Shown one piece after another: positions 15,501-25,021 of a DNA stretch of 64,000 bases. A program made the translations under genes and the position numbers. Under the pieces are notes generated by a model. It had not been told where the DNA came from. It saw only the letters and a list, made by a program, of their open reading frames with translations, and searched no databases. Source of the DNA: Nostoc sp. C052 (lineage in GTDB: Bacteria > Cyanobacteriota > Cyanobacteriia > Cyanobacteriales > Nostocaceae); NCBI RefSeq assembly GCF_013393905.1, contig NZ_CP040274.1, positions 124,001 through 188,000 of the forward strand. Reading direction: 5' to 3'. Each line of letters opens with the position of its first letter. Position 1 is the stretch's first letter.

Positions 15501-18500
15501 CAGATCAAATTAGCTTAGTTGACTCCAATGGCACAGAAAAAGCTGCCAGTAAAGTTTATTGGGTAAATGGAACTGAAGCCTGGGCAACTTTTGACTTGCA
15601 GGGGTTAAGCACTGGAAAATATGATGTCAAAGTTAACGGTGAACTAAATAGCTTTGTTTCTAACGATTCTTTTACCGTCACCGATGGTTCACTAGGGAAT
15701 ATTCAAGTTCAGTTGAGTTATCCGGCTTTGGGTGTGGCGACACTCACCTATACCAATGTGGGAGAAACGGATGTTGTTGCTCCTTTGTTCAGAATATCGC
15801 CAACCAATGCCCAGGTAACATACCCTGACGAAAATACAGTCAGTGATACTGTACGTCAACTGCTGAATTTAAGCATAGGAACGAGTGACAATGGCCCAGC
15901 AGGAATTTTGGCTCCTGGTGAAAGTGGTAAATTGTCTTTTGCCTACACTCCCAATGGTAATGGCTTAATTTCCTTTGCAGTTGAACAAGTTAAGCCTAAT
16001 GAAGTAATTAATTGGGGAAGTATTAAAGCCCAAGCTCGTGCTGATTATAGTTTTATTGACTCTGCTGCTTGGGATGCAATTTGGAGTAATTTAACGGCTG
16101 CTTTGGGAACAACTGTCGGACAGTTTCAAACTGTCATGAGCGAAAATGCCAATTATCTCAGTCAATTGGGAGAACCAACTAATGATTTAAGTCGGTTATT
16201 TGCCTTTGAATGGAAACAAGCGGCTAATACCCTCACTAATGTCGATTTACTCAGCACAACGGATTTAGTGGATGCTGCACCAGGGTTGTCTTTAACCTTT
16301 AACCGGACTTTCCATGAATCTATTGCTGAACGCTACAATTTAGGCAGTTTAGGACGGGGTTGGGCTAGTCAGTGGGATTTACGCGCGACAACGGATAGCA
16401 AGGGAAATGTTGTTATTCGCAGCGTGGGAGATTTACAGCGTGTTTTTGAAAAGCAGACTGATGGCAGTTATTTGGAGGTTGGGGGAGCGAATTTAACGAT
16501 TAATAATGGTGAATATCGGTTACGGGAAACCAATGGCTTAGTTTCGCTGTTTGGGACTGATGGCAAACTCAGTTATGTTGAAGATACCACTGGTAATCGG
16601 ATTAGCTTGGAATATACCAATAATCTTTTGACTAAGTTGGTTCACACTAATGGAGACAGTTTAACCCTGGCTTACAATAGCCAAGGGCGCATTAGTCAGA
16701 TTACCGACTCTACAGGACAAGTCAGCAGCTACAGTTATGACGCTTCTGGTGAAAATCTCCTTTCTGTGACAACGCCCCAAGGAATCACTAACTACACCTA
16801 TGATACGGGTGATGTCGCAGCCAAAAAATATTCTCTGTTGTCGGTAACGTCAGATTTAGGTTATCAGCGCAGTTTTGAATATGATAATGAAGGTCGTCTG
16901 ACTAAAGAATTTAGCAATGGGCAAACCCAAACTCTGACTTACAGTTACGACAGCACGGGCGGCGTTACCGTTACTGATAGCACGGGCGCGTCTCAAACTG
17001 TTTTACTGGATGACCGAGGGAATGCGGGACAAATTCGGGGAGTTGATAACCAAAATCTCCTGTTCAGCTATGATGCAGACGGGAATTTGACTGGTGCAAC
17101 CCTTCCCAATGGCAGTAAGTCTGGTTACAGTTACGATGCGTTAGGCAATTTAACCAAGCAGACGAATTTACTCAGTCAAGATGTTAAATTTACCTACGAT
17201 GCCACCTTTAATCAACTGACAGGTTTTACAGACCTCAAAGGGAATGGGGTGAGTTATAGCTATGATGCCAAGAGCAATCTAACAAAAATTACTTATGCTG
17301 ATGGCAGTACCCAGCAGTTTAGCGTAGATGCGGCAGGGAATATCACCAGTGCAGTCAACCGTCGCGGTAATACCATCCAATATACCTACGACAAAGATGG
17401 ACAACTGACGAAGAAACAATATGCTGATAATTCTAGCGTTGCTTATAGCTATGACACTAAGGGGAATTTAACCAGTGTCACCGATGCGACGGGAACCATT
17501 ACCATGCAGTATGATGCTGCAAATCAACTGACTAACATCAGCTATCCTACTGGTCGCTCTCTGCAATATACCTACAATGCCGATGGTCAACGCACCAAGC
17601 TGGTTTCTCAAGATGGTTACACGGTTAACTACAGTTATGATGCCGTTGGACGTTTAAAAACCTTAACCGATGCTACAGGACAAAGCATTATCAGCTATGA
17701 CTATGATAGTGCGGGTCGTTTGACCAACGAAACCAACGGTAACGGGACTTATACCAGTTATGAATATGACCAACAGAGTCAGTTAACTCGGTTAATCAAC
17801 TACAAAGCAGACAATACCGTTAACTCCCGTTTTGAGTATACCTACGATAATTTAGGTCTGCGTACTAGCATGACCACTCTAGACGGGACGTTTAAATATG
17901 GTTATGATGCCACGGGTCAATTGACTTCTGTGGTTACGCCTGATAATGGCACAATTCTCTATCAATATGATGCCGCAGGGAATCGCATTGCAGTTACAGA
18001 TAACGGCACAGCGACGAATTACACCAGCAATAACCTGAATGAATATACCAATGTCGGTAATGCAGTTTATACCTATGATACTGACGGTAATTTGATTGGC
18101 AAAACCGAAGGGGGACAGACTTCTACTTACACTTATGATGTAGAAAATCGTTTGGTTAAAGTAGTTACTCCCCAGGGAACTTGGGATTATCAATATGATG
18201 GGTTAGGAAACCGCGTCGCTACTGTCTTTAATGGTGAACGGACGGAATATTTACTCGATCCGACTGGGTTAGGGGATGTGGTCGGGGAATATAACGCCAG
18301 TGGTAATTTGGTTGCCAATTATGATTATGGCATTGGTTTAGTTAGTCGGGTAAATGGCAGTAATGCTAATTATTATGATGCGGATGCGATCGGTTCAACG
18401 GTAGGGTTAACGGGGACGGATGGGAGTTATGTTAACCGTTACAGTTATTTACCGTTTGGAGAAGATTTAACCAAAGTTGAAGGCGTTGCTAATCCCTTTG

Positions 18501-21500
18501 AATATGTAGGCCAATGGGGGGTTACGGATGAGGGGAATGGACTCGATTTCATGCGATCAAGGTTTTATGACAGTAATTTAGGACGGTTTACAGCAGTTGA
18601 TCCGATCGGGCTGAGTGGTGGAGATACAAATTTTTATCGGTATGTTTTTAATCAATCTACTACTTTTACCGATCCTAGTGGAAAAGTTTTTTGGTGGATA
18701 CCGATAGTAATAATAGGAGCAGCCGGAGCATTCGGTTATGGATTTGCAAAAGGGGGAGGCAATATTAATATTAATATTAATGCCAACAATAACTTCAGCA
18801 ATAACGGCAATAATAACGGCAGTCCTAACAATAACGGTAATAACAACGGTAATAATAACTTCAGTCCTAACAATAACGGTAATAATAACTTCAGTCCTAA
18901 CAATAGCGGCAATAATAACGGCAATAATAACGGCAGTCCTAACAATAACGGTAATAATAATTTCAGCCCTAACAATAGCGGCAACAATAACTTTAGTCCC
19001 AGCCCAGAACCACCAGTACCGCCATTACCACCCGATGACTTCCCTCCTGATGACTTCTCCCCTGATAACGATGATATTGGCGATCCCCACTTAACAACCT
19101 TTGATGGAATTCATTACGACTTCCAAGGAGTCGGAGAATTTACCACCCTCAAATCCACTACAGACGACTTTGAAATCCAAACCCGACAACAGCCTTGGAA
19201 TGGCAGCACCCGTGTCTCTGTGAATACTGCCATTGCCCTTAAAATCAACGGACAACGGATCGGATTTTATTTGAATGATCCAAATCCCGTCAAAATTAAC
19301 GGAACTGCCACAGCGATCGCAGATGGCGCACTCTACGCACTTGGGCAAAACCTGATTACTCATAACGGCAACACATATACCGTCTTTTCAGCCAATGGCG
19401 ATCAAATCCAGGTCACACTAAATGGCAGCTACATGAACCTTGGTCTGGGTCTTGCCGATAACCGCAAGGGTAAAGTCGTCGGACTCTTAGGCAACGATAA
19501 CGGTAATACCAATGATGACTTTGCCCTCCGCGACGGCACGGTGATTGGCGGTACTATCTCCAATGAACAACTCTACGGCGACTATGCCAACAGTTGGCGC
19601 ATCACTCAACCCACATCCCTGTTTGATTATGCCACTGGCCAAGATACCAATACCTTCAGCGATCGCACCTTCCCGACAAATATTGTCACCGCCGCAACCT
19701 TACCCGCAGATCAACGCGCCGCCGCCCAACAAATTGCCCAAAATGCCGGAATTACCGATCCAACGATTCTAGAAGATGCCATTCTCGATATTGCTCTTAC
19801 TAATGCTGCACCCGAATTCATTCAGGCATATATTGCCCTTCAACGCGAAATCACCGTTAACGCCCCCAACACCTTAATCAACCCTGATGGTTTTGGCAAC
19901 CAACACTGGTTAACACCAGCCACAATCATTCCCAATACCATCCGCTTTACCAACAACGCCGGACAAGGAACCACACCAGTAGCCCAAGTTACCATCACTC
20001 AACAACTCGATTCCGACCTTGACCTCAACACCTTCACCCTAAATGACTTTGGTTTTGGCGATATTACCATTGATGTTCCCACTGGCGCACAAAATTACAG
20101 CCAACGCCTCGACCTCCGCACCACTAGAGGAGTTTTTGTCGATGTCAATGCCGGACTAGACAAATCTACAGGTATCGTCACTTGGACATTTGCCGCCATT
20201 GACCCCACCACTGGCAATGCCGCCAACAGTGCAACTCAGGGCTTCTTACCTCCCAATGACCAAAATGGGGTAGGAAGCGGTTTTGTCGGCTACAGCGTCC
20301 AATCTAAAGCCAACCCCACCAATAACACTCGCGTTGATGCTCAAGCCAACATAACCTTTAACAGTCAAACTCCCATCCAAACCACCGCAGTCTTTAACAC
20401 CTTAGATAGCGATATTCCCACAAGTCAAGTTAATGCCTTACCTGCCAACAGTAACTCTAACTTTACCGTCTCTTGGACAGGTAGCGACGCGGGTAGTGGA
20501 CTAGCCTTTTATGATATCTTTGTCTCTACCGATGGTGGTCAATTTGTTCTTTGGCAAGTTAATACCACAGCCACTTCTGCCACTTATAAGGGTGAAACGG
20601 GACACAGCTATGCTTTCTATAGCGTCGCTACCGACAACCTTGGTCAAAAGGAAGTTGCTCCCACTCAGGCAGACACGGTGACAAATACAACTGACCAACT
20701 GCTAAACGGTACTTCTGGCAATGATTTACTGCGGGGTGGCACTGGTAATGATACTCTGATTGGTGGTGCTGGCAATGATACCCTTATTGGTGGTGCTGGC
20801 AATGATACTTTTGTCTTTCACCGTGGCGATGGCAATGACACCATCACGGATTTTGGTGGCGTAGGCAAAGGTTCAAATCCATCAGCAGCAGTGATTAGCC
20901 AATTGGATACCTTGCAATTTACAGGTTCGGGTTTAACTGCCCGAAATCTGCAACTCACTCAAAATGGTAATAACTTAGAAGTCAGCTTTGAAAATGTGGC
21001 TAACACTAAAGTCACTCTGCAAAACTTCAAATTAGAAAACCTGGATAACCTATCAGCAACTTCTTCAAGACCTGCTATTGGTAATATTCTGTTTGATGGG
21101 CAAACCAGCATCACGGACAGCTTTGATGTCATTGATGCCAATTCCACTCAAACTAGCGTTTTCACCAAAAACACTGTCACCTTCCTCAATGACTTAAACA
21201 ATAACATCACAGGTTTTGACAACTCCAATGATGTAATTAATGGTGAAGGGGGTAATGACATTATTAATGGCTTGAGCGGCAATGACATACTCAGAGGCGG
21301 TGCTGGCAATGATACCCTCATCGGTGGTGCGGGTAATGATATTCTGGTTGGCGGTGCCGGTGCTGACCGATTCCTTTACAATACTGGTACTGCTTTTAAA
21401 GGTTCTGCAATTGGTGTAGATACTATTACTGACTTTAACAGTTCTGAAGGTGACAAGATTGTACTGGGTAAAACTACCTTTAGTGCGATCGCTTCTGCTG

Positions 21501-21706
21501 CGGGAAATGGTTTTAGTCACAAGAGTGATTTTCAAGTCACTAATAAAGCTGGGACTAGCAGTGCGAAAATTGTCTACGACCCGTTGAGTGGGCAATTGTT
21601 CTACAACCAAAATGGCAGTGCGGCTGGTTTTGGTAGTGGCGGTCTATTTGCGACTCTAACTGGTGCGCCAACTCTCACGGCATCTGATTTTATCTTGCAA
21701 CCATAG
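12536..21706 (+). CDS. Giant secreted Calx-beta / RHS / VWD / RTX protein
   Basis: A 3056-residue protein. In order: an N-terminal zincin-like domain (LEEVGHRVD, ~115) common in cyanobacterial RTX proteins; Calx-beta repeats at ~178-288, ~458-570, ~730-842 and ~846-958, with galactose-binding-like domains between; an IPT/TIG-like domain ~962-1060; a DUF6531-like start and a long YD-repeat RHS shell (~1230-1900); an RHS core ending in GRFTAVDPIGLSGGD and DPSGK (~2051); a hydrophobic stretch (WWIPIVIIGAAGAFGYGF); an Asn/Gly-rich linker (~2080-2150); a von Willebrand D domain (GDPHLTTFDG, ~2180-2365); Ig/FN3-like domains; two blocks of RTX nonapeptides (GGAGNDTLIG, ~2724-2770 and ~2900-2945); and a cyanobacterial RTX C terminus. 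The RTX tail predicts type I secretion. An RHS core normally precedes a toxin tip; here adhesin-like domains follow. No immunity gene or transporter is seen nearby. Confidence 0.85.
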   Translation: MTPIKSIDDLSLNQTLLLALKGVQQYLSEFATSPEFIDKMRLAFGESFNAETALNLAQAWQNQDFSVIPTIQFLSSAQLNGANGAYAAATQSIYMSQEFFNQHENDPAAIVNVVLEEVGHRVDTVLNQTDSAGDEGAIFAALLQGYNLNTETLQALKAEDDHATITVDGEAIAVEQSTGTLAFSRANFQVSEDGKAFVPVTIARTNGSDGNASVTLSLTDGTATASQDYIAQNFTVNFNLGETTKTVNIPIINDTLPETSETINLTLSNPVNATLGTQATATLTILDNDTVSAGYADVVLDYFDSGASSIPAPYGRPPQGAFGSVNLDVVLGTPPTSPVVSSNPNVDWLALPQGSFITVGFTDEVVIDGPGNDLFIQSFDPADSANEQADVFVSADGTTFTKLGRINEQGNVGLDLASINFTQRVTAVKVVGLDNLGSSPGFDLIAVQAINRASTAGILAFESANFSVNEDGTPVTQVKVVRTDGSYGQVSATINLTDSTATSPSDYNNAPITVTFANGETSKIVTIPIVDDTVYEGNETINLSLANPTGGATIGTQNTAVVTVLDNDSSLLLSDNFNTENNGVGVLNYLNLANWNVARGNVDLLGNGSYDSLPGNGLYLDLDGSTFSAGKLESKTTFNFNAGDKVTLKFSLAGSQRGDINSVTVSLGSIFTETFTLNSSQPFTEFTRSFIISSPASGKLVFDHAGNDNIGLLLDNVKLSKTANGKIIPGTLSFSQPSFTLKEDGTTITAVTVTRSEGSDGAVSATIKLQDGTANAPNDYNNAPITVNFADGETSKIVTIPIVDDAIVEPDETVQLTLITPTGGATIGQQNSATLTILDNDRLPIAGVLAFSSPQFSVNEDGTPIAAVTVTRTGGTDGAVSATLNFKDGTAKAPSDYNNAPIIVNFANGETSKTVTIPIVNDNNLEPDETLQLFLSNPTGGVTIGQQNSATLTIVDKNAPLITGFPQGASGSNKGQTTIVIAGQNFLPTDQISLVDSNGTEKAASKVYWVNGTEAWATFDLQGLSTGKYDVKVNGELNSFVSNDSFTVTDGSLGNIQVQLSYPALGVATLTYTNVGETDVVAPLFRISPTNAQVTYPDENTVSDTVRQLLNLSIGTSDNGPAGILAPGESGKLSFAYTPNGNGLISFAVEQVKPNEVINWGSIKAQARADYSFIDSAAWDAIWSNLTAALGTTVGQFQTVMSENANYLSQLGEPTNDLSRLFAFEWKQAANTLTNVDLLSTTDLVDAAPGLSLTFNRTFHESIAERYNLGSLGRGWASQWDLRATTDSKGNVVIRSVGDLQRVFEKQTDGSYLEVGGANLTINNGEYRLRETNGLVSLFGTDGKLSYVEDTTGNRISLEYTNNLLTKLVHTNGDSLTLAYNSQGRISQITDSTGQVSSYSYDASGENLLSVTTPQGITNYTYDTGDVAAKKYSLLSVTSDLGYQRSFEYDNEGRLTKEFSNGQTQTLTYSYDSTGGVTVTDSTGASQTVLLDDRGNAGQIRGVDNQNLLFSYDADGNLTGATLPNGSKSGYSYDALGNLTKQTNLLSQDVKFTYDATFNQLTGFTDLKGNGVSYSYDAKSNLTKITYADGSTQQFSVDAAGNITSAVNRRGNTIQYTYDKDGQLTKKQYADNSSVAYSYDTKGNLTSVTDATGTITMQYDAANQLTNISYPTGRSLQYTYNADGQRTKLVSQDGYTVNYSYDAVGRLKTLTDATGQSIISYDYDSAGRLTNETNGNGTYTSYEYDQQSQLTRLINYKADNTVNSRFEYTYDNLGLRTSMTTLDGTFKYGYDATGQLTSVVTPDNGTILYQYDAAGNRIAVTDNGTATNYTSNNLNEYTNVGNAVYTYDTDGNLIGKTEGGQTSTYTYDVENRLVKVVTPQGTWDYQYDGLGNRVATVFNGERTEYLLDPTGLGDVVGEYNASGNLVANYDYGIGLVSRVNGSNANYYDADAIGSTVGLTGTDGSYVNRYSYLPFGEDLTKVEGVANPFEYVGQWGVTDEGNGLDFMRSRFYDSNLGRFTAVDPIGLSGGDTNFYRYVFNQSTTFTDPSGKVFWWIPIVIIGAAGAFGYGFAKGGGNINININANNNFSNNGNNNGSPNNNGNNNGNNNFSPNNNGNNNFSPNNSGNNNGNNNGSPNNNGNNNFSPNNSGNNNFSPSPEPPVPPLPPDDFPPDDFSPDNDDIGDPHLTTFDGIHYDFQGVGEFTTLKSTTDDFEIQTRQQPWNGSTRVSVNTAIALKINGQRIGFYLNDPNPVKINGTATAIADGALYALGQNLITHNGNTYTVFSANGDQIQVTLNGSYMNLGLGLADNRKGKVVGLLGNDNGNTNDDFALRDGTVIGGTISNEQLYGDYANSWRITQPTSLFDYATGQDTNTFSDRTFPTNIVTAATLPADQRAAAQQIAQNAGITDPTILEDAILDIALTNAAPEFIQAYIALQREITVNAPNTLINPDGFGNQHWLTPATIIPNTIRFTNNAGQGTTPVAQVTITQQLDSDLDLNTFTLNDFGFGDITIDVPTGAQNYSQRLDLRTTRGVFVDVNAGLDKSTGIVTWTFAAIDPTTGNAANSATQGFLPPNDQNGVGSGFVGYSVQSKANPTNNTRVDAQANITFNSQTPIQTTAVFNTLDSDIPTSQVNALPANSNSNFTVSWTGSDAGSGLAFYDIFVSTDGGQFVLWQVNTTATSATYKGETGHSYAFYSVATDNLGQKEVAPTQADTVTNTTDQLLNGTSGNDLLRGGTGNDTLIGGAGNDTLIGGAGNDTFVFHRGDGNDTITDFGGVGKGSNPSAAVISQLDTLQFTGSGLTARNLQLTQNGNNLEVSFENVANTKVTLQNFKLENLDNLSATSSRPAIGNILFDGQTSITDSFDVIDANSTQTSVFTKNTVTFLNDLNNNITGFDNSNDVINGEGGNDIINGLSGNDILRGGAGNDTLIGGAGNDILVGGAGADRFLYNTGTAFKGSAIGVDTITDFNSSEGDKIVLGKTTFSAIASAAGNGFSHKSDFQVTNKAGTSSAKIVYDPLSGQLFYNQNGSAAGFGSGGLFATLTGAPTLTASDFILQP
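18778..18993 (+). repeat. Asn/Gly/Ser/Pro-coding tandem repeats inside the giant gene
   Basis: Short tandem units reading NNNGNNNGSPNNNG and NNNFSPNNSG encode a flexible linker between the RHS core and the VWD domain. The DNA units (AACAATAACGGTAATAA-like) are near-identical, so the length is prone to slippage. The surrounding frame remains open. Confidence 0.8.
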
Positions 21707-21859
21707 TTTGCTCAAAACTTAGTTATCAGTTAGTTGAAACCGTGATAACTCTTCACTGTTCGCTGGGACTCTGATTTATTAAAGCGAGGAAAAATAGGGA
21801 ACTAGCGATCGCTTCTTATGCCAAATTTCCAGAGAAAACCGAGAAGTTAAATATTAGGA

Positions 21860-22172
21860 GGCGATCGCAACTCTGTAGAGTTTGGGTGGGCGCTGGGGGA
21901 TAGTCGCAAGAGTGAATGATTTTAGTTGCACTGTCAAAACCTGGAATGGGGAGTACACTGTTGGTTTGCAGCACCTTAAATCTTACAATTACCTGCCTGC
22001 CGAGTGTGAGCAGATGCGGGTGATTTGCGATCGCATCAGTCGAGTGTATTCGAGTGGGCTGGAGGAATCGGTGCAGAGGTTTTTGGAGTCGTTGGGCAAG
22101 GTGAACCGTTCTTATTTGACAGCTTTGGAAGAGAAAGTGTTGAGTTTGCTGGAAGCTGAAATTGCAAATTAA
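21860..22172 (+). pseudogene. 3' fragment of a ParB-like module gene
   Basis: From about 21882 the frame reads GGRWGIVARVNDFSC and continues through VGLQHLKSYNYLPAECEQM to the stop. This aligns with the C-terminal ~95 residues of the ParB-like proteins at 10997-11974 and 45666-46586. The 5' two thirds are missing; there is no ATG or ribosome site, only a possible TTG. It lies 175 bases after the giant gene. I read it as the right-hand end of a further, deleted replicon module. Confidence 0.75.
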
Positions 22173-22288
22173 CGTTTGTTAAATAATGTTTGACTGTCCT
22201 CCTCGTTACTTCCGGTTGAAATAGGCTATTTATGTAATGCTAAGGGGATTTACCAAGATGCCAAAAAAGAGCCAGAGCAATTCTTTGA

Positions 22289-22426
22289 GTAAGATTAAAC
22301 AAGAAGATTCACTCTTTGGAGACTGTCAAAAGTCTGTTGCAGTCGTTGGGGAAGGTGAATCGGCCTTATCTAACTGAGTTGGAAGAAAAACTTTTGAGCC
22401 TTCTAGAGTCTGAAGTTAAACTGTAA
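22289..22426 (+). pseudogene. Second, shorter ParB-like 3' fragment
   Basis: The frame ending at the TAA at 22424-22426 reads ETVKSLLQSLGKVNRPYL, then TELEEKLLSLLESE. It is closest to copy B (ETVKSLLQSLGKLNRPYL) and less like the fragment immediately before it. Only the last ~37 residues remain. Two different tails in a row suggest successive recombination events between modules. Confidence 0.7.
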
Positions 22427-22800
22427 TAGCTAACTGCGTTGCCAACTCTTCGTAAAACTATTTATGTGAACCTGAATAATTTTCTGCGCCTAAACGTGTT
22501 AAATATCCCTTTTTGCTTGTGTAAGGATTAGGGATATAGCTGTAAATGTATAGTTTTCTGCATTCGGGATTTTCAGACCAACCAATATTGAACGCAGCAT
22601 ACTTGGGAAAAAAGGTGATTGCATTGTAATAACCAATGCGATCGTGAATCCACCATACGATTGAAATAGCTTAGAGAGCGGGATTCCTGATGGTCATTTA
22701 TGTCCAAGTTGGTTAAAGTAGTTAACAAAATCTTTTCCAGTTCTTGACTTTTAATGTCTATTGTTGAATTACTGACTTGAATTGCAAAAGACTTTGGCTC
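22427..22800. other. Intergenic region without recognisable gene
   Basis: These 374 bases are AT-rich. No open frame with a ribosome site or family similarity is visible, and no strong hairpin was found. It probably contains the promoter of the small exported protein that follows. Confidence 0.4.
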
Positions 22801-23109
22801 ATGAAAAATTACCTCAAAACTATTCTGTCAACTGTTGTTGTAAGTATTTTGGCATTTGGTGGTTATATGCAAACAACGTATGCCCATCAATTACCATCTC
22901 ATCTTTTAGCTAGATCACAGTCTGCTAGCGGTGTTGAAATTGCGGAAGTAGATAGCCCTCATGATCGTGATAGTAGTCATGAAGATGGCGATAGAGAAGC
23001 TAGTGATCTGAGAAGAGTGTCTGTGACAAGAACGCACAGAAGAAATCAATCCAAGCATCATTTGACACATCATAAAAAATATCATCATGCAAGGAGGCAG
23101 CACAGCTAA
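22801..23109 (+). CDS. Small exported His-rich protein
   Basis: A 102-residue protein starting at ATG 22801 (MKNYLKTILSTVVVSILAFG). The N terminus is a signal peptide with a likely cut after TTYA (about residue 28). The mature part has an acidic His/Asp segment (SPHDRDSSHEDGDRE) and a basic His-rich tail (KHHLTHHKKYHHARRQHS). It could bind divalent metals in the periplasm, but no family is recognised. It stands before the COG4705-type membrane proteins and a two-component system on the same strand, and may belong to the same response. An upstream TTG in frame is less likely to be the start. Confidence 0.5.
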   Translation: MKNYLKTILSTVVVSILAFGGYMQTTYAHQLPSHLLARSQSASGVEIAEVDSPHDRDSSHEDGDREASDLRRVSVTRTHRRNQSKHHLTHHKKYHHARRQHS

Positions 23110-23369
23110 GTTTAGGATGTGATGTCATCTGACCAATGGCGCGCTTGTGAACGTAAAACCCTTGTCAGGAGTGGGATTAAGGGTGTAATGATGTGGGGTG
23201 TAGGGAAAAGCGTTGTATATTTTGTATTCTTCGTTCGGTTCTTAGTTTTGACCGTACAACCCTTCCCCTCTCATATCTTTACGCCGACAAGTCTTATACC
23301 TTATGGATTTGGCGAAAAAAGCTTGCCGTCATTCTCACTTCTAGCGAAAAATAGAGAAGGACAAATATC

Positions 23370-24012
23370 ATGAAGAAGATATTAAACAGGGTTCCAGAGG
23401 TGACAATTTACTTCTGGATTATTAAGGTTCTAGCAACCACAGTAGGTGAAACAGCAGCAGATTTTCTGTCAGCAACCCTGAACCTTGATACTGATCACTG
23501 ATAGATTGGTAGACGAGCTTGGAGTTAGTTTGGTGACAACTACTGTAATTTTTAGTGTTTCCTTGTTGGTAGTTTTTGCGCTGTGGTATTCAAACGAAAA
23601 GACATTAGCCATGCACTCCATAAATACAGCTAAAAGAGAGCTTTTCTATTGGGTAGCTGTTTTGTTTACATTTGCCTTGGGTACTGCAACAGGAGACCTT
23701 TTAGCAGAGGCTTTGAAAGTGGGCTATGCACAATCAGCACTGATATTTGGCGTTTTAATTGCAATCATAGCGCTCGCTTATTATTACTTTCGGATGAATG
23801 TAGTTTTGGCATTCTGGTTAGCTTATATCTTGACTCGTCCGCTTGGAGCATCTATGGGTGATTTACTATCCCAATCTGCTACAAATGGAGGCTTTGGTTT
23901 TGGTACGGTCGGAACCAGTATGCTTTTTCTGTCTATAATAGCGAGTCTGGTTATTTACTTGAGCCTTAAGCAGAAGAAACCAGCCTTACTGCCGATTGAC
24001 CGACAAGACTGA
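23370..24012 (+). pseudogene. COG4705-type membrane protein, broken by an internal deletion and frameshift
   Basis: ATG 23370, with a GAAGGA ribosome site, begins KKILNRVPEVTIYFWIIKVL and matches the N terminus of the intact paralogue at 24242. It stops at 23494-23499 after about 42 residues. A second frame, shifted by one base, begins near 23470 and continues ITDRLVDELGVSL to 24012 with the rest of the family (LLAEALKVGYAQSAL, RPLGASMGDLLSQ). The paralogue has about 50 residues between these blocks that are absent here, so a deletion that is not a multiple of three joined the two parts. A re-initiated product of the downstream part remains possible. Confidence 0.8.
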
Positions 24013-24241
24013 TTAGGGATCGCCTTCTCGAGCGAATGGCATTTTTCTGTTTGTGAAGAGGTGATTTGATTAGAAATTGGCGATTACCTAACCTATCTTT
24101 TGACTGTTCAACAGCTTTCAATGTAGTGCTTATTCCACATAGCTTAGAGCTTTTCAAGGGTGCCATTGATATCTTAGTTGTTTCTAGCAGACTGCGCTAA
24201 TCTGAATTATGATGACTGACTATTTTTCTTGTGAAAAATAA

Positions 24242-24985
24242 ATGAACAAAGTTGCAAAAGTCACAATTTACTTCTGGATCATGAAGATCATCGCCACGAC
24301 GCTTGGAGAGACGGCAGGTGACTTCATCTCAATGTCTCTCGGACTGGGGTATTACGTAGCCTTTGCCATAACGTTCGCTATCCTAGCTATTCTCCTGTTT
24401 TTTCAAATTCAATCCGACAGATATATTCCAGTCCTTTACTGGGTGGCGATCATTGCGACAACCACAGCCGGAACCGAAGTTTCAGACTTAATGGATCGAT
24501 CTTTCGGGCTGGGCTACGCAGTGGGATCGCTGATTCTGGTAGCGGGTCTATTGAGTGTTCTTGCCATTTGGTATTACCGGGATCGGGATCTAAGCGTTTA
24601 TCCCATCATAAGGAAAGACGCAGAAACCACCTATTGGCTGGCTGTCGTGTTCTCCAACAGTTTGGGAACGGCCTTTGGTGACTTTCTGACAAGCAACTTA
24701 GGACTGAGCTATATCCAGGGCGCATTCGTGACGGCCAGCGTCATTGGTTTTGTCATCGCCCTTCACTACGTAACAAAGTTGAGCGATATTTTCCTATTCT
24801 GGCTCGCGTTCATCTTCACACGTCCCTTCGGAGCCACCTTTGGAGATTTTCTGACCAAACCAATCAAAAATGGTGGTCTATCACTGCCCAGGGGCTATGC
24901 TTCGGCGATCGCCTTTATTATACTGGCAGTTGTCCTATTCTTTTCCGTGCGAAAGGAGAAAAAAGCGCGTCACCCAATTGAGTGA
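24242..24985 (+). CDS. COG4705-type multi-spanning membrane protein
   Basis: A 247-residue protein made of repeated membrane segments with the motif GETxGDFxS / GTxxxDxxD / GTAFGDFLTS / RPFGATFGDFLTKP, a four-fold repeat of Gly-Thr-Asp-containing helices known from the uncharacterised COG4705 family. No charged catalytic pocket other than the repeated Asp residues is visible; these could form an ion or metal path. It lies 36 bases before a response regulator and is probably co-transcribed with it, so the two-component system may control it. The broken paralogue lies just upstream. The function is unknown; transport is a guess. Confidence 0.75.
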   Translation: MNKVAKVTIYFWIMKIIATTLGETAGDFISMSLGLGYYVAFAITFAILAILLFFQIQSDRYIPVLYWVAIIATTTAGTEVSDLMDRSFGLGYAVGSLILVAGLLSVLAIWYYRDRDLSVYPIIRKDAETTYWLAVVFSNSLGTAFGDFLTSNLGLSYIQGAFVTASVIGFVIALHYVTKLSDIFLFWLAFIFTRPFGATFGDFLTKPIKNGGLSLPRGYASAIAFIILAVVLFFSVRKEKKARHPIE

Positions 24986-25021
24986 TGGGTTTAAGCAGAT
25001 AGATGATTATAGCTTAAAGAT

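Noticed and set aside
18736..18987. Leucine-rich minus-strand frame (LLLPLLLGL repeats) opposite the giant gene
   Set aside because: It is only the complement of the Asn-coding repeats in the other strand and not an independent membrane protein.
23119..23373. 84-residue frame before the broken membrane-protein gene
   Set aside because: The composition is uneven and there is no ribosome site. Part of the DNA resembles a noncoding stretch near 29980-30060, so it is more likely intergenic repeat sequence.
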